64,000 nucleotides of DNA, taken from Bacteroidales bacterium (GTDB lineage: Bacteria; Bacteroidota; Bacteroidia; Bacteroidales; UBA932). Positions within the stretch are counted from its first letter, which is position 1. Every line of letters starts with the position of its first letter. The position numbers and the translations under genes are program-made. This document shows, one piece after another, positions 23,309 to 37,389 of the stretch. Where the stretch lies: NCBI GenBank assembly GCA_016291185.1, contig JAEFAI010000007.1, positions 1 to 64,000 of the forward strand, written 5' to 3'. Below the pieces are notes generated by a model that did no database searches, was not told where the DNA came from, and saw only the letters and a program-made list of their open reading frames with translations.

Positions 23309-24571
23309 TTATTGTATAGTCATTTCGGCGATGTCGTCGCCGTCGTACTGACCGGCGTCGAGCTTCGCCTTGATCTCCTTGAATGCCTTGAGCGTGTACT
23401 CCACATCCTCCATCGTATGGGCGGCCGTGGAGACGATGCGGAAGATGATCATACCCTTCGGGATCACCGGATAGATGACCATCGAGCAGAAGATCTTGTA
23501 GTTCTCGCGCAGGTCCTTGGCCATCTTGGTGGCCTGGGCCACGCCGCCGAAGATATGCACCGGCGTCACGCAGGCCTGGGCCTCGCCGATGTCGAAGCCT
23601 TCCTTCTTGAAGCCGTCCTGGATGGCGTGGGTGATCTGCCAGCACTTCGCGCGGAGCGCGTCGCCCTCCGGGGAATCGATGATCTCCATACGCTTCATGT
23701 TACCGATCACGAGCGGCATCGGGAGCGACTTGGCGTACATCTGGCTGCGCATATTGGCACGCAGGTAGTTGATGATCTTGTGCGGGCCGGCGACGAAGCC
23801 GCCGATCGAGGCCATCGACTTGGCGAAGGCGCCGATGTAGAGGTCGATGTCGTCCATGCAGCCCAGCTGCTCGGACGTACCGCGGCCGTGCGCACCCAGC
23901 AGGCCGAAACCGTGGGCGTCGTCGATCAGGATGCGGAATTTGTATTTCTTCTTCAGCGCGGCGATCTGATCCAGGATGCCGAGCGCACCGGTCATACCGA
24001 ACACGCCCTCGGTGATCAGCAGCACGCCGCCGCCGTTCTCCTCCGCCACCTGGCAGGCGCGGGCAAGGACTTTCTCGCAGTCGGCAATGTTGTTGTGGCG
24101 GTACTTGTACTTCTCGCCGATGTGCAGACGGATGCCGTCCAGCAGACAGGCGTGGCACTCCGCGTCGTAAACAATCACGTCGTGGCGCGCGGTCAGCGCG
24201 TCGATCGTGGACACGATGCCCTGGTAGCCAAAGTTGTACAGGAACGCATCTTCCTTCTTCTCAAACTTGGCGAAGGTCTGCTCAAGCTGCTCGTGGTAGC
24301 GGGTGTGGCCGCTCATCATACGGGCACCCATCGGGTACGCCAGCCCCCACTGCGCCGCCGCGTCGGCGTCCGCCTTGCGGACGGCCGGGTGGTTCGCCAG
24401 GCCCAGGTAGTTGTTCAGGCTCCAGTTGAGCACCGGGGTGCCGTTGAAGACCATGTGGGGGCCGAGCTCTCCCTCCAGACGGGGATACATATAGTAGCCG
24501 AAGCCCTGCTCGAAATACTGTCCGATCGGGCCGCCGCTGTCGCGTTCGATTCTGTCAAAAATATCTAACAT
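23309..24571 (-). CDS. PLP-dependent alpha-oxoamine synthase (serine palmitoyltransferase / KBL-like)
   Basis: The protein has 420 residues of the alpha-oxoamine synthase group. Landmarks are NNYLGLANHPAV, GARMMSGHTRYHEQLE, the PLP-stacking and Asp-His motif LIDDAHGFGLLG, and the Schiff-base Lys251 in GAFAKSMASIGGF. The C-terminus is YPVIPKGMIIFRIVSTAAHT. It resembles a Bacteroidota group of about 420 residues variously named 2-amino-3-ketobutyrate ligase or serine palmitoyltransferase. The next gene, an SDR, would suit the ketone-reducing step of sphinganine synthesis. The start at 24571 (MLDIFDRIE) leaves 13 bases after gyrB; a start at 24592 would overlap it. Confidence 0.8.
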   Translation of the reverse strand: MLDIFDRIERDSGGPIGQYFEQGFGYYMYPRLEGELGPHMVFNGTPVLNWSLNNYLGLANHPAVRKADADAAAQWGLAYPMGARMMSGHTRYHEQLEQTFAKFEKKEDAFLYNFGYQGIVSTIDALTARHDVIVYDAECHACLLDGIRLHIGEKYKYRHNNIADCEKVLARACQVAEENGGGVLLITEGVFGMTGALGILDQIAALKKKYKFRILIDDAHGFGLLGAHGRGTSEQLGCMDDIDLYIGAFAKSMASIGGFVAGPHKIINYLRANMRSQMYAKSLPMPLVIGNMKRMEIIDSPEGDALRAKCWQITHAIQDGFKKEGFDIGEAQACVTPVHIFGGVAQATKMAKDLRENYKIFCSMVIYPVIPKGMIIFRIVSTAAHTMEDVEYTLKAFKEIKAKLDAGQYDGDDIAEMTIQ

Positions 24572-24584
24572 AGTTGTCTGTTTA

Positions 24585-26600
<2,016 letters not shown>

Positions 26601-26621
26601 TTAGTATCTCTTAAAATCCGT

Positions 26622-26629
26622 CAAAGGTA
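26622..26629 (-). promoter_or_regulatory. -7 box TACCTTTG for gyrB unit
   Basis: Exact consensus match, 27 bases before the gyrB ATG. Confidence 0.72.
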
Positions 26630-26649
26630 CGAATTTTTACCGGATTTTC

Positions 26650-28296
26650 CTACAATTTGAAACTGAAACCGATGGTTCCGTAAGGCCCCTTTTCGACAAA
26701 GCCCGGCGCACGCTCGATGGCCATTCCCAGGAGGTTACCCGCCTCAGCCCAGAAGCTCCAGCGAGAATCGAAACGATACTCGGCCGTCAGGCCGGGATTC
26801 ACGAACCAGGGGATCCAAACGCCGTCCGCAGCGAGCGACAGGCGCGAGGACTGCGTCTCGACAAAGATGCCCGCCCAGATGCGGTTCTCCCAGTTGTAGC
26901 GACCACGCAGCTCAGCCGTGAATGCCGGCGGCGCGAAAGCGGCACACAGGGTGTTGAGACGCAGGTAGCTGTAGCTGGCGTCGGCGTCCACTTCCAGCCG
27001 GGGACCGCGCCAGGAGAGGCGACCCTGGATATAGGCAGATTTGTAATCCACCGGCAACACGTTGTAGAACGAAGCGAGCGGCATGCCGATATAGGAGACA
27101 TAACCTGCCTCGACTTCATACTGCAACCGGGCGCCTACGTGGCCCTGCACGCCTGCACGAACGTGCAGTTTTTCCCGGGAAACCTTGGCGGAGGAGCCCA
27201 TCATGAAGGCAAAATGGTTGATCTGCTTGATTGCATAGTGGCTTTGAACATACTGCCCGCCGCTCACGCCGGCCATCAGTTCCATATTCGCGTCGAGCAA
27301 CGCCATCCGGGCCGTCACATCCGGCGAAACGGTAAACGTGCCGTTCTCCGTGCCCTTGGAATAGTCTATCCGCACGCCGGCATCGAGCCGGACCGGGCCC
27401 AGCACAAAGTCCACGTGCGGCTTGACGGAGCCCAGGCTGGCCATGCGCTTGCCGCCGAACAGCTCACCGTGCGAAGTGGAAATCTTGTAGAAATCATCCC
27501 CGCGCAGAGCTTCCAGTTCGAAGAGCGCATCCAGCAGAATGCGGTACTTGCTGGCGAGCACCGGACCCACCGACAGGGCCACGCGAAGGTTGTTCTCGCC
27601 CGACGCGCTCGAAGCGCCCGCCGAGATGCCGCCGTCGCTGGAATAGCGGTACTGCACATCAAAGTCATAGAACATCTGGTTTTCCGACCGCTCGCGCGAT
27701 TGGATGCGACCCGCCGCAATCACGGAGCTGAACGCGCTGCGGTAATACGGGTCCGCACCGCCCTCGCCCGCGAAAATGCCTTCATAGCCAAAGTGATAGG
27801 ACAGGCGGACCGCCGGGCGCAGATACTGCCCGCCCACGCCGACGCGACCGCTCAGGTCATGGCCGGAGAAGGACCCGGCCACCCCGCGACGGCTGTACCG
27901 GCCCGCATAGCCCCCCGCCTCGGCAAAGACACCGATGGCGAAATCCGGGGTCTGGAGCATCTGCCAGGCCAGCTCGAACTGCGGATGCATACTGAAGCCC
28001 GCCCCAGTGCGCAGGAAGAACTTGCTGCCGTCGTACAGGCGCGCCTCCGGCGTCACCGCAATCCGGTACGGGGAGAACTCGTAAGAGCCCTTGTAGGGCG
28101 TCTCGAAGACGGAGTAGTCAAAGTTATAGTCGAAACGATACAACGAGTCCGGCACCCGCAGGGCCGGTCCCTGCTTCTGAAAGTCGGAGAAACGGGAGAC
28201 ATAGTCGTTGGTCACCTGCACGGACTGATTGATATTCTGTGCGGAAAGCGGCGCGCAGAGCGCCATCAAGGCAATAGCCAGATTGAATCTTTTCAT
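26650..28296 (-). CDS. Outer-membrane beta-barrel protein paired with a TPR protein
   Basis: The protein has 548 residues with a signal peptide (MKRFNLAIALMALCAPLSAQ). The chain alternates polar and hydrophobic residues and is rich in aromatic and Gly residues, with many strands of the type VRLSYHFGYEG and LGPVRLDAGVRIDY, and ends in TIGFSFKL; the C-terminal residue is Leu, next to the usual Phe. No plug domain or TonB box is seen. It starts 4 bases after the 990-residue TPR gene, so they are likely to work together, for example in assembling or feeding a cell-surface complex. The ligand is unknown. Confidence 0.75.
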   Translation of the reverse strand: MKRFNLAIALMALCAPLSAQNINQSVQVTNDYVSRFSDFQKQGPALRVPDSLYRFDYNFDYSVFETPYKGSYEFSPYRIAVTPEARLYDGSKFFLRTGAGFSMHPQFELAWQMLQTPDFAIGVFAEAGGYAGRYSRRGVAGSFSGHDLSGRVGVGGQYLRPAVRLSYHFGYEGIFAGEGGADPYYRSAFSSVIAAGRIQSRERSENQMFYDFDVQYRYSSDGGISAGASSASGENNLRVALSVGPVLASKYRILLDALFELEALRGDDFYKISTSHGELFGGKRMASLGSVKPHVDFVLGPVRLDAGVRIDYSKGTENGTFTVSPDVTARMALLDANMELMAGVSGGQYVQSHYAIKQINHFAFMMGSSAKVSREKLHVRAGVQGHVGARLQYEVEAGYVSYIGMPLASFYNVLPVDYKSAYIQGRLSWRGPRLEVDADASYSYLRLNTLCAAFAPPAFTAELRGRYNWENRIWAGIFVETQSSRLSLAADGVWIPWFVNPGLTAEYRFDSRWSFWAEAGNLLGMAIERAPGFVEKGPYGTIGFSFKL

Positions 28297-28300
28297 ACGC

Positions 28301-31273
28301 TTACTCTTGCATTAAAGTGGCGAGACGTTCCAGTCTCATCTTGACGCTGTCGAGGATGTCGTCAGCGCCCTTCCCGGGCTCATAGCCGTCCCGGATGCTC
28401 TCGAAGGTGGCCTTGGCCTGAGCATACTGCCCGCGCTCCGTGAAGGAGTCGCCCAGCGTCAAGTACGCCCGCGCCAGCCAGTAGGACTGGTCGCCGGCCT
28501 TCTGCGAGAAGGTATATACCTCTTCGCCCACGGCATCGAACTTACCCGTGTCGTAGAGGTTCTGGATCAGCAGGTATTCGGATTCGGCCCCGATGGCCGA
28601 GGAAGGATCGGCAGCAAGCTGGCGGAACAGGCGGAACGCCTGATCGCGCTGCGAAGTGGCCAGGCTGGATTTCGCCTTGACGAAGTTCGCCTCACGCTTC
28701 AGTTCGTCGGAAAGTCCCCGCAGGGCGGCCACCTCGTCGGCGGCGGCAATCGCCGTCGCGTAGTCCTTGCTCCGGTAGGCGGCTCGCATCATACCCAGAC
28801 GCGCCGTCTGCTTGTTGGCATCCATCCGGGCCGTGGCGAGCAGTTCCTGATAGCCCTTAAAGGCATCCTGGTAGCGCTCCAGTGAATACGAGAGCTCCGC
28901 ATAGCGCAGGCGCGCCATCTCCGAGAAGGAATAGGCGGTCTCCCCCGCGGCAGCCGCCGCGTAATGGCTGACGGCCTGCTCCTTTTCGCCGAGGGCGTTA
29001 TAACACTCGGCCAGATAGAACTCCGCCTGCAGGCGGTCGGCGGCACCCGGATAATCTTCAAGGTACTTGCGCAGCGTCCCCGCAGCCTGCTGGTAGTTGG
29101 CGGCCAGGTAAAGCTGCTCGGCCGTATTGAAATACATCTTCTCCCGATCGGCGTCGCTGCGGCTCTGCGCAAGGGAGTTCTGCTCCACGTACTCGAGGAA
29201 CTTCTCCGGCTGGCGCCGGGCGGTGTAGATGGATTCGATCGCGGCCATCGCCTCACCGGCGTACTCGCTGTTCGGCATCAGGCGCACCACCTCCTTGTTG
29301 TACTCCAGCGCGGCGTCATATTCGGACATATTGCGATACACCATACCCAGGCCGATCATCGCCCGGGCCACCCAGGTACTGTCCTTGGTCGTACGGCGCA
29401 GCCGGGTGAGGGTGCGCACCGCATCGTTGTTGTTCTTCTGGTCCATCTGCGCGCGGCCCAGCTCGTAGAGCGCCTCCTCATAGAGCGGAACGCCGGGCGT
29501 GGCATCCTCAACATGCAGGAGCGTGGACACCTTGCGGCGCTTGTCGCCCGACAGGCCGTAGGCCACCGCCTGCTGGTAGTACGGGTAGATGTTGTCCGGC
29601 GCGTAGAATTCCGTCATCACCTTCTGATAGGAGGCAATGGCCGCCTTGTAGTCGCGGCGGCCGAAGTCGCAGTCCGCGCGGCGGTTCATCGCGTCCTCGC
29701 GCGCCGTCGGGTCGCCCGAGGCGATGTAGCTGTCGAACCAGCGGGCCGCGGCGGCGTAGTCGCCCGTTTTGAAATAGCTGTAGCCGACATTGTACGGCAG
29801 CAGCCGGCCTTCGGGCATATCGTCCAGCGCGGCGGCATTATGCAATTCCGCGAAGACGCCCTGGGCTTCCTTGAAATTACCCGAGCGGTAGTACGACTCG
29901 CCCATCCAGTAACGGGACAGCTGGTTAAAGCGGTCCGTCCGGGGGATATAGTAGGCCGTGGCCCGGAAGAACGGGGCCGCGTCACGGTACGAACCGCTGG
30001 CAAACAGCTGCTCGCCCCGCAGGAAATTGGCCTTCGTGTAATTGTTCTTCATGTCGGGCGTCAGCTCGTCGATATTGTCGTAGGCCGCCACCGCGCCGGC
30101 GTAGTCCTTGTCCACCAGGGCCGCCAGGGCCATATAGCCGTAGATCATATCCCCGCGCGCCTTCGTGGACCAGCGTTCGATGTAGCGGGCAAAGCCCGAG
30201 GTATCCTTGTTCAGGTCGAAGGCCAGCTTGGCATAATTGAACGCAGCATCCTCCGTGATCTCGGGATCGAAGTCCACCTTCGAAGCATCGCTGAAGCACT
30301 GCATCGCCGACACCTGGTCGTGCGTACGCAGGTAGGAATTGGCCATCAGGTAGTTGGCCACCTGACCCAGCGAATCCGCTCGGCTGCCCATCTGCAGGAA
30401 ATTATCGATGGCGCCGAGATAGTCGTCCACGGAATAGAGCACCGTGCCCGCATAGAAGAAGTCCTTGCGGTTCATGTCCTCGTGCGAAAGGTCGTCGTAG
30501 TATTCGCGGGCCTTCTCTTTCTCGCCCTTGATCAGGTACGACTCGGACAGGGCGCGCGCCACGCGCTCGCGACGCTCCGGCGGGAGCGAGCTGTAGATGC
30601 GCGAGCCTTCGCGGATGACAAAGTCATAATTCTTCTGATTGAATTCGCAATCGACGATATAGAAATCCGTCAGCGCCTGGAAGCGGCTGTCGGCCGAGGC
30701 CAGCCAGAAATTGGCTTCCGCCTGGGCGAACTGCTTGTTTTCATACTGCATGATGCCGGTGAAATAGCGACCCGGCGCCGTGTAGTCCGACTGCGGAAGC
30801 GACTCCAGCAGGGTAAAGAAGCGGGACGCCTCGGTGTACTGCCCCAGGCTGAATGCGCAGAAACCGCATTTGAAGATATACTCCGAGAGCTCCCCTTCCT
30901 CCAGGTCGTCCGAACTCACGAAAGAGAATTCGGTCGCAGCCTGCTGATATTTATTCCGATCGAACAGGATGCGTCCCTGCTCGAAGTGGAGTGCACCGGT
31001 CAGGCGCGACGACGGGTAGCGCAGACGGTAGGCCGCCAGCAGGTCGTCGCAGTCGGCCGTCTGCATCTTCAAAGCGCAGAGCACCTCGTATCCATCACTC
31101 AGCGGGCCGTCGGGCATTTCCTCGAAACGGAGACGGGCCTGTTCATACAGTCCGTTCCCGTACAGGCGCATCGCCTGCTCCCAGGCGCGCACGCCGCCGT
31201 CCGGGGCGGCCGCGAGGGCGGAGGCGCAGAAGGCCAGCGCGAGCAGGGGGGTCAGCAGTGTTTTCAATCTCAT
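28301..31273 (-). CDS. Large periplasmic TPR-repeat protein
   Basis: The protein has 990 residues with a signal peptide (MRLKTLLTPLLALAFCASALA). The rest is an almost unbroken solenoid of TPR-like helices; repeated blocks read AxxxFxxxxxYxPxxxxxxxAxYxLAxCYxxxGxxxxA, for example AEFYLAECYNALGEKEQAVSHY and GMVYRNMSEYDAALEYNKEV. Such proteins scaffold multi-protein assemblies in the periplasm. It leads a two-gene operon with the barrel protein, reading from a TAAATTTG box, and diverges from ftsE. Confidence 0.85.
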   Translation of the reverse strand: MRLKTLLTPLLALAFCASALAAAPDGGVRAWEQAMRLYGNGLYEQARLRFEEMPDGPLSDGYEVLCALKMQTADCDDLLAAYRLRYPSSRLTGALHFEQGRILFDRNKYQQAATEFSFVSSDDLEEGELSEYIFKCGFCAFSLGQYTEASRFFTLLESLPQSDYTAPGRYFTGIMQYENKQFAQAEANFWLASADSRFQALTDFYIVDCEFNQKNYDFVIREGSRIYSSLPPERRERVARALSESYLIKGEKEKAREYYDDLSHEDMNRKDFFYAGTVLYSVDDYLGAIDNFLQMGSRADSLGQVANYLMANSYLRTHDQVSAMQCFSDASKVDFDPEITEDAAFNYAKLAFDLNKDTSGFARYIERWSTKARGDMIYGYMALAALVDKDYAGAVAAYDNIDELTPDMKNNYTKANFLRGEQLFASGSYRDAAPFFRATAYYIPRTDRFNQLSRYWMGESYYRSGNFKEAQGVFAELHNAAALDDMPEGRLLPYNVGYSYFKTGDYAAAARWFDSYIASGDPTAREDAMNRRADCDFGRRDYKAAIASYQKVMTEFYAPDNIYPYYQQAVAYGLSGDKRRKVSTLLHVEDATPGVPLYEEALYELGRAQMDQKNNNDAVRTLTRLRRTTKDSTWVARAMIGLGMVYRNMSEYDAALEYNKEVVRLMPNSEYAGEAMAAIESIYTARRQPEKFLEYVEQNSLAQSRSDADREKMYFNTAEQLYLAANYQQAAGTLRKYLEDYPGAADRLQAEFYLAECYNALGEKEQAVSHYAAAAAGETAYSFSEMARLRYAELSYSLERYQDAFKGYQELLATARMDANKQTARLGMMRAAYRSKDYATAIAAADEVAALRGLSDELKREANFVKAKSSLATSQRDQAFRLFRQLAADPSSAIGAESEYLLIQNLYDTGKFDAVGEEVYTFSQKAGDQSYWLARAYLTLGDSFTERGQYAQAKATFESIRDGYEPGKGADDILDSVKMRLERLATLMQE

Positions 31274-31297
31274 AAATTTATTCTGTTTCTAAAGTGA

Positions 31298-31305
31298 CAA
31301 ATTTA
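31298..31305 (-). promoter_or_regulatory. -7 box TAAATTTG for TPR/barrel operon
   Basis: Exact consensus match, 24 bases before the ATG at 31273; divergent from the ftsE promoter 13 bases away. Confidence 0.7.
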
Positions 31306-31318
31306 CTCATTTTTGCGC

Positions 31319-31326
31319 TATATTTG
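31319..31326 (+). promoter_or_regulatory. -7 box TATATTTG for ftsE-nth
   Basis: Exact consensus match, 30 bases before the ATG at 31357. Confidence 0.7.
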
Positions 31327-31356
31327 TAGGGTTCATCCAACTTTTTCACCTGCTAT

Positions 31357-32039
<683 letters not shown>

Positions 32040-32043
<4 letters not shown>

Positions 32044-32669
32044 CGCTGAAGCAGCGCTACGACGCCATCCTCGGCTATTTCCGGGACAACGTCCCCATCG
32101 CCGAGTCCGAGCTGCATTTCGACTCCCCCTACCAACTGCTGGTGGCCGTGATGCTCTCGGCCCAGTGCACGGACAAGCGGGTGAACATGACCACGCCGGC
32201 GCTCTTCTCCGCCTACCCCACGCCCGAGGCGCTCGCGGCGGCTTCTTTCGAGGATGTCTTCGAATTGATCCGCTCCATCTCCTACCCCAACAGCAAGGCC
32301 AGGCACCTGATCGGCATGGCGCAGAAACTGCTTGCCGATTTCGGCGGGCAGGTCCCGTCGGGAATCGACGAGCTGATGAACCTGCCGGGCGTAGGCCGCA
32401 AGACGGCCAACGTAGTCGCCTCCATCACCTGGGGCGAGCCGGTCATCGCCGTCGATACGCACGTCTTCCGCGTGGCACGCCGGCTGGGGCTCTCCCGAGG
32501 CACGACGCCGCGCGCGGTGGAGCTCGACCTGGAGCGACACACCCCCGCGGAGCTCCGCCCCATCGCCCACCACTGGCTCATCCTCCACGGCCGCTACGTC
32601 TGCACGGCCCTGAAACCAAACTGCGCGAGCTGTCCGCTCGCGCAGTGGTGCAAAGAATTCAGCAAATAG
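32040..32669 (+). CDS. nth: Endonuclease III
   Basis: The 209-residue protein has the helix-hairpin-helix LPGVGRKTANVV with catalytic Lys121, catalytic Asp139 in AVDTHVFRV, and the [4Fe-4S] ligands Cys188, Cys195, Cys198 and Cys204 (C-x6-C-x2-C-x5-C). It is a bifunctional glycosylase/AP lyase that removes oxidised pyrimidines. It starts inside the end of ftsE (ATGA overlap). It is convergent with the downstream phosphohexomutase, with stop codons almost touching (32669/32670). Confidence 0.96.
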
Positions 32670-34334
32670 TTATTCACAGAACTGAGCCTTCAGCGCAGCG
32701 ATCTTCTCGTCCGCGTCGTCACCCTTGGCGCCGAAGTAGAACTTGATCTTCGGCTCGGTACCGGACGGGCGGACAGACACGACGTCGCCCGCCGCGTCGA
32801 AGAACTGCAGCACGTTCGAGGACGGCTGTCCGGTCTTCTCCGGCTCCAGGTAGTCGATGACTTTCGTGACCGGAGAGCCGCAGAGCTCCTGGGGCGGATT
32901 GGCGCGCAGGTCCACCATCATCTGCTGGATCTCGCGGGCGCCGGAGATACCCTTGCGGACCACGGACACGAGGCCTTCCTTGCGGTAGCCGAACTCTTTG
33001 TAGATACGCTGCATCAACTGATAGAGCGAGAGGCCCTGCTCCTTGGCCCAGGCGGCGCATTCGGCGACCATCATCGCGGCCACCTGCGCGTCCTTGTCGC
33101 GGACGAACATGCCCACGTTGAAGCCGTAGCTCTCTTCGCCGCCGCAGATGAATTCGCCACCCTTGGCCTCTTCGCGCTTGACGACTTCGGCAATGTACTT
33201 AAAGCCCGTGAGGACGTTGTATACCGGCACGCCGAAGCCCTTGCAGATGTCGGCGATCAGTTCGGTGGTAACGATGGTCTTGACGACGTACTTGCCCTCG
33301 CCGAGCTTGCCCAGATCTTTCCAGCGGTTGAGGATGTAGTAGGTCAGCAGGGAGGCGGTCTGGTTGCCGTTGAAGAGCACCATCTTGCCGTCGTTGTCGC
33401 GCACGGCGATGCCGAGGCGGTCGGCGTCCGGGTCGGACCCCATCACGAGGTCGGCACCCGTCGCGTCAGCCTTGTCGAGGGCCATCTTGAGGGCCGCAGG
33501 CTCTTCGGGATTCGGGGAGACGACCGTCGGGAAATCGCCGTCGGAGACATCCTGGTCAGGGACGTGAATAATATTCTTGAAGCCTTTTCGCTTGAGAATC
33601 TCGGGAATCATGCGCACGCCGCAGCCGTGCAGCGGGGTATAGACGATCTTTAGGTCGCCGTGCTTCTGGCAGAGCTCCGGGCTCAGGCTCAGGGAGAGCA
33701 GGTCGCGAAGATACGGTTCGTCCACGTCGGCGCCCATCGCCTCGATCTCGCCGCAGCGCAGGCCGGCCTTGAACTTCACCATCGACGGGTCGGTGATCTT
33801 GGCCACCTCGGCCACGATGTCCTTATCGACCGGCGAGGTCACCTGGCCGCCATCGGACCAGCTCACCTTGTAGCCGTTGTATTCTTTCGGGTTGTGGGAG
33901 GCGGTGATCATCACGCCGGCCACGGCGCCCTTCAGCCGTACCGCGTAGCTCATTTCGGGCGTCGGGCGGATGTTGTCGAAGATATAGACGTGGATGCCGT
34001 TGGCGGACAGGACGTCGGCTGTGATGCGGGCAAATTCCTTGCTGTTGTTGCGGGAGTCGTAGGAGATGACGACCTTCGGGTCATCGTCTTCACAGTGGGC
34101 CAGGATGTAGTTTGCAAGGCCCTGGGTGGCCATGCCGACCGTGTAGCGGTTCATGCGGTTGGTGCCCACGCCCATGATGCCGCGCAGGCCGCCGGTGCCG
34201 AACTCAAGGTTCTTGTAGAAGGCGTCTTCGAAGCCCGCAGGGTCTTCGCCCCGGAGCTGGACGATCTTGATCTTGGTTTCCTGGTCGAAGTCACCGTCGA
34301 GCCAGGCCTGTGCTCTCTGTTCAAATTCTTTCAT
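32670..34334 (-). CDS. Phosphoglucomutase/phosphomannomutase (PgcA type)
   Basis: The protein has 554 residues. Motifs are EFGTGGLRGIMGVGTNRMN at 44-62, phosphoserine Ser146 in MITASHNPKEYNG, the metal loop GSDPDADRLGIAV, the sugar loop CGGEESYGF and the phosphate loop VRPSGTEPKIKFY. The length and the GGEESYGF loop match the bacterial alpha-phosphoglucomutase PgcA group, linking glucose-6-phosphate to glucose-1-phosphate. The start at 34334 was chosen because the open frame further upstream is antisense to the next gene and passes through the promoter. Confidence 0.92.
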   Translation of the reverse strand: MKEFEQRAQAWLDGDFDQETKIKIVQLRGEDPAGFEDAFYKNLEFGTGGLRGIMGVGTNRMNRYTVGMATQGLANYILAHCEDDDPKVVISYDSRNNSKEFARITADVLSANGIHVYIFDNIRPTPEMSYAVRLKGAVAGVMITASHNPKEYNGYKVSWSDGGQVTSPVDKDIVAEVAKITDPSMVKFKAGLRCGEIEAMGADVDEPYLRDLLSLSLSPELCQKHGDLKIVYTPLHGCGVRMIPEILKRKGFKNIIHVPDQDVSDGDFPTVVSPNPEEPAALKMALDKADATGADLVMGSDPDADRLGIAVRDNDGKMVLFNGNQTASLLTYYILNRWKDLGKLGEGKYVVKTIVTTELIADICKGFGVPVYNVLTGFKYIAEVVKREEAKGGEFICGGEESYGFNVGMFVRDKDAQVAAMMVAECAAWAKEQGLSLYQLMQRIYKEFGYRKEGLVSVVRKGISGAREIQQMMVDLRANPPQELCGSPVTKVIDYLEPEKTGQPSSNVLQFFDAAGDVVSVRPSGTEPKIKFYFGAKGDDADEKIAALKAQFCE

Positions 34335-34357
34335 ATGGTTATAGCTTTCCAGTTCCT

Positions 34358-34365
34358 CAAATATA
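34358..34365 (-). promoter_or_regulatory. -7 box TATATTTG for phosphohexomutase
   Basis: Exact consensus match, 23 bases before the ATG; divergent from the next promoter. Confidence 0.7.
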
Positions 34366-34387
34366 AGCATTATTCTGCGAAAGTGTT

Positions 34388-34395
34388 TAATTTTG
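34388..34395 (+). promoter_or_regulatory. -7 box TAATTTTG for THUMP-like methyltransferase
   Basis: Exact consensus match, only 5 bases before the ATG at 34401. Confidence 0.65.
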
Positions 34396-34400
34396 CAGGG

Positions 34401-37006
<2,606 letters not shown>

Positions 37007-37017
37007 CGGTTTTGGCT

Positions 37018-37127
37018 GTGAGCCATAAATAATTGGATCATAGCTGTTTAACAAAATATACTACCCCGAAAATCGGGGTAGTATATTTTGTTATCTATCG
37101 TTCAATCAGCCACTTACAGCTCACAGC
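37018..37127. repeat. GTGAGCC ... TACAGCTCACAGC inverted-repeat element
   Basis: GCTGTGAGC (37015-37023) pairs with GCTCACAGC (37119-37127). The 13-mer TACAGCTCACAGC is also present at 46589-46601, where GTGAGC again lies upstream. Both copies follow the stop codon of a plus-strand gene. Here a 45-bp terminator hairpin sits between the arms. Confidence 0.55.
37049..37093. terminator. Perfect 21-bp hairpin, bidirectional terminator
   Basis: Arms 37049-37069 and 37073-37093 are perfectly complementary with loop AAA. The inner part is CTACCCCGA/TCGGGGTAG and the outer part is AT-rich, giving A- and T-rich flanks on both strands. It can terminate both the esterase gene and the opposing bacteriocin-like unit. 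Confidence 0.82.
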
Positions 37128-37133
37128 AAAAAT

Positions 37134-37159
37134 AGAACCGGAGCGCAGCGACGCAGGGA
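37134..37159. repeat. 26-bp direct repeat, left copy
   Basis: AGAACCGGAGCG...GACGCAGGGA, identical to 37785-37810. The two copies bracket the AT-rich segment with the bacteriocin-like gene and the small membrane protein. The unit is GC-rich, unlike the segment it flanks. Confidence 0.85.
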
Positions 37160-37183
37160 CTTACAATTCTCTATGGAAAACAG

Positions 37184-37351
37184 TCATTGTTTCTTCCGCG
37201 GAAAAGAAGAAACAAGAAGGCTTATCGCTAAGACAAAACACACGGACATCGTGACGATCAAGCCCGTCGGAAGGGGTTTAATGACAGCGATAAGCAGCAG
37301 AGCCAATGTAATGACCAGCCAAATAATCCTGACAACAAGCTGTTTCTTCAT
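37184..37351 (-). CDS. Small two-helix membrane protein, possible immunity protein
   Basis: The protein has 55 residues, starting MKKQLVVRIIWLVITLALLL. It has two hydrophobic helices (about 5-22 and 29-48) joined by KPLPTG, and a basic end PRKKQ. It begins 38 bases after the bacteriocin-like gene on the same strand. Immunity proteins of small bacteriocins often have this size and shape, but there is no family signature, so the role is inferred from position. The start at 37351 was preferred over an upstream in-frame ATG (37399) inside the preceding gene's end. The codon and base composition are AT-rich compared with the flanking genes. Confidence 0.6.
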   Translation of the reverse strand: MKKQLVVRIIWLVITLALLLIAVIKPLPTGLIVTMSVCFVLAISLLVSSFPRKKQ

Positions 37352-37389
37352 GACACCTGTATAATTTTGTCTCAAATAGGAACGTTTAT

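Noticed and set aside
37033..37254. Plus-strand open frame of 73 codons over the terminator hairpin and left direct repeat
   Set aside because: It consists mainly of the 21-bp hairpin and repeat sequence and shows no protein-like composition.
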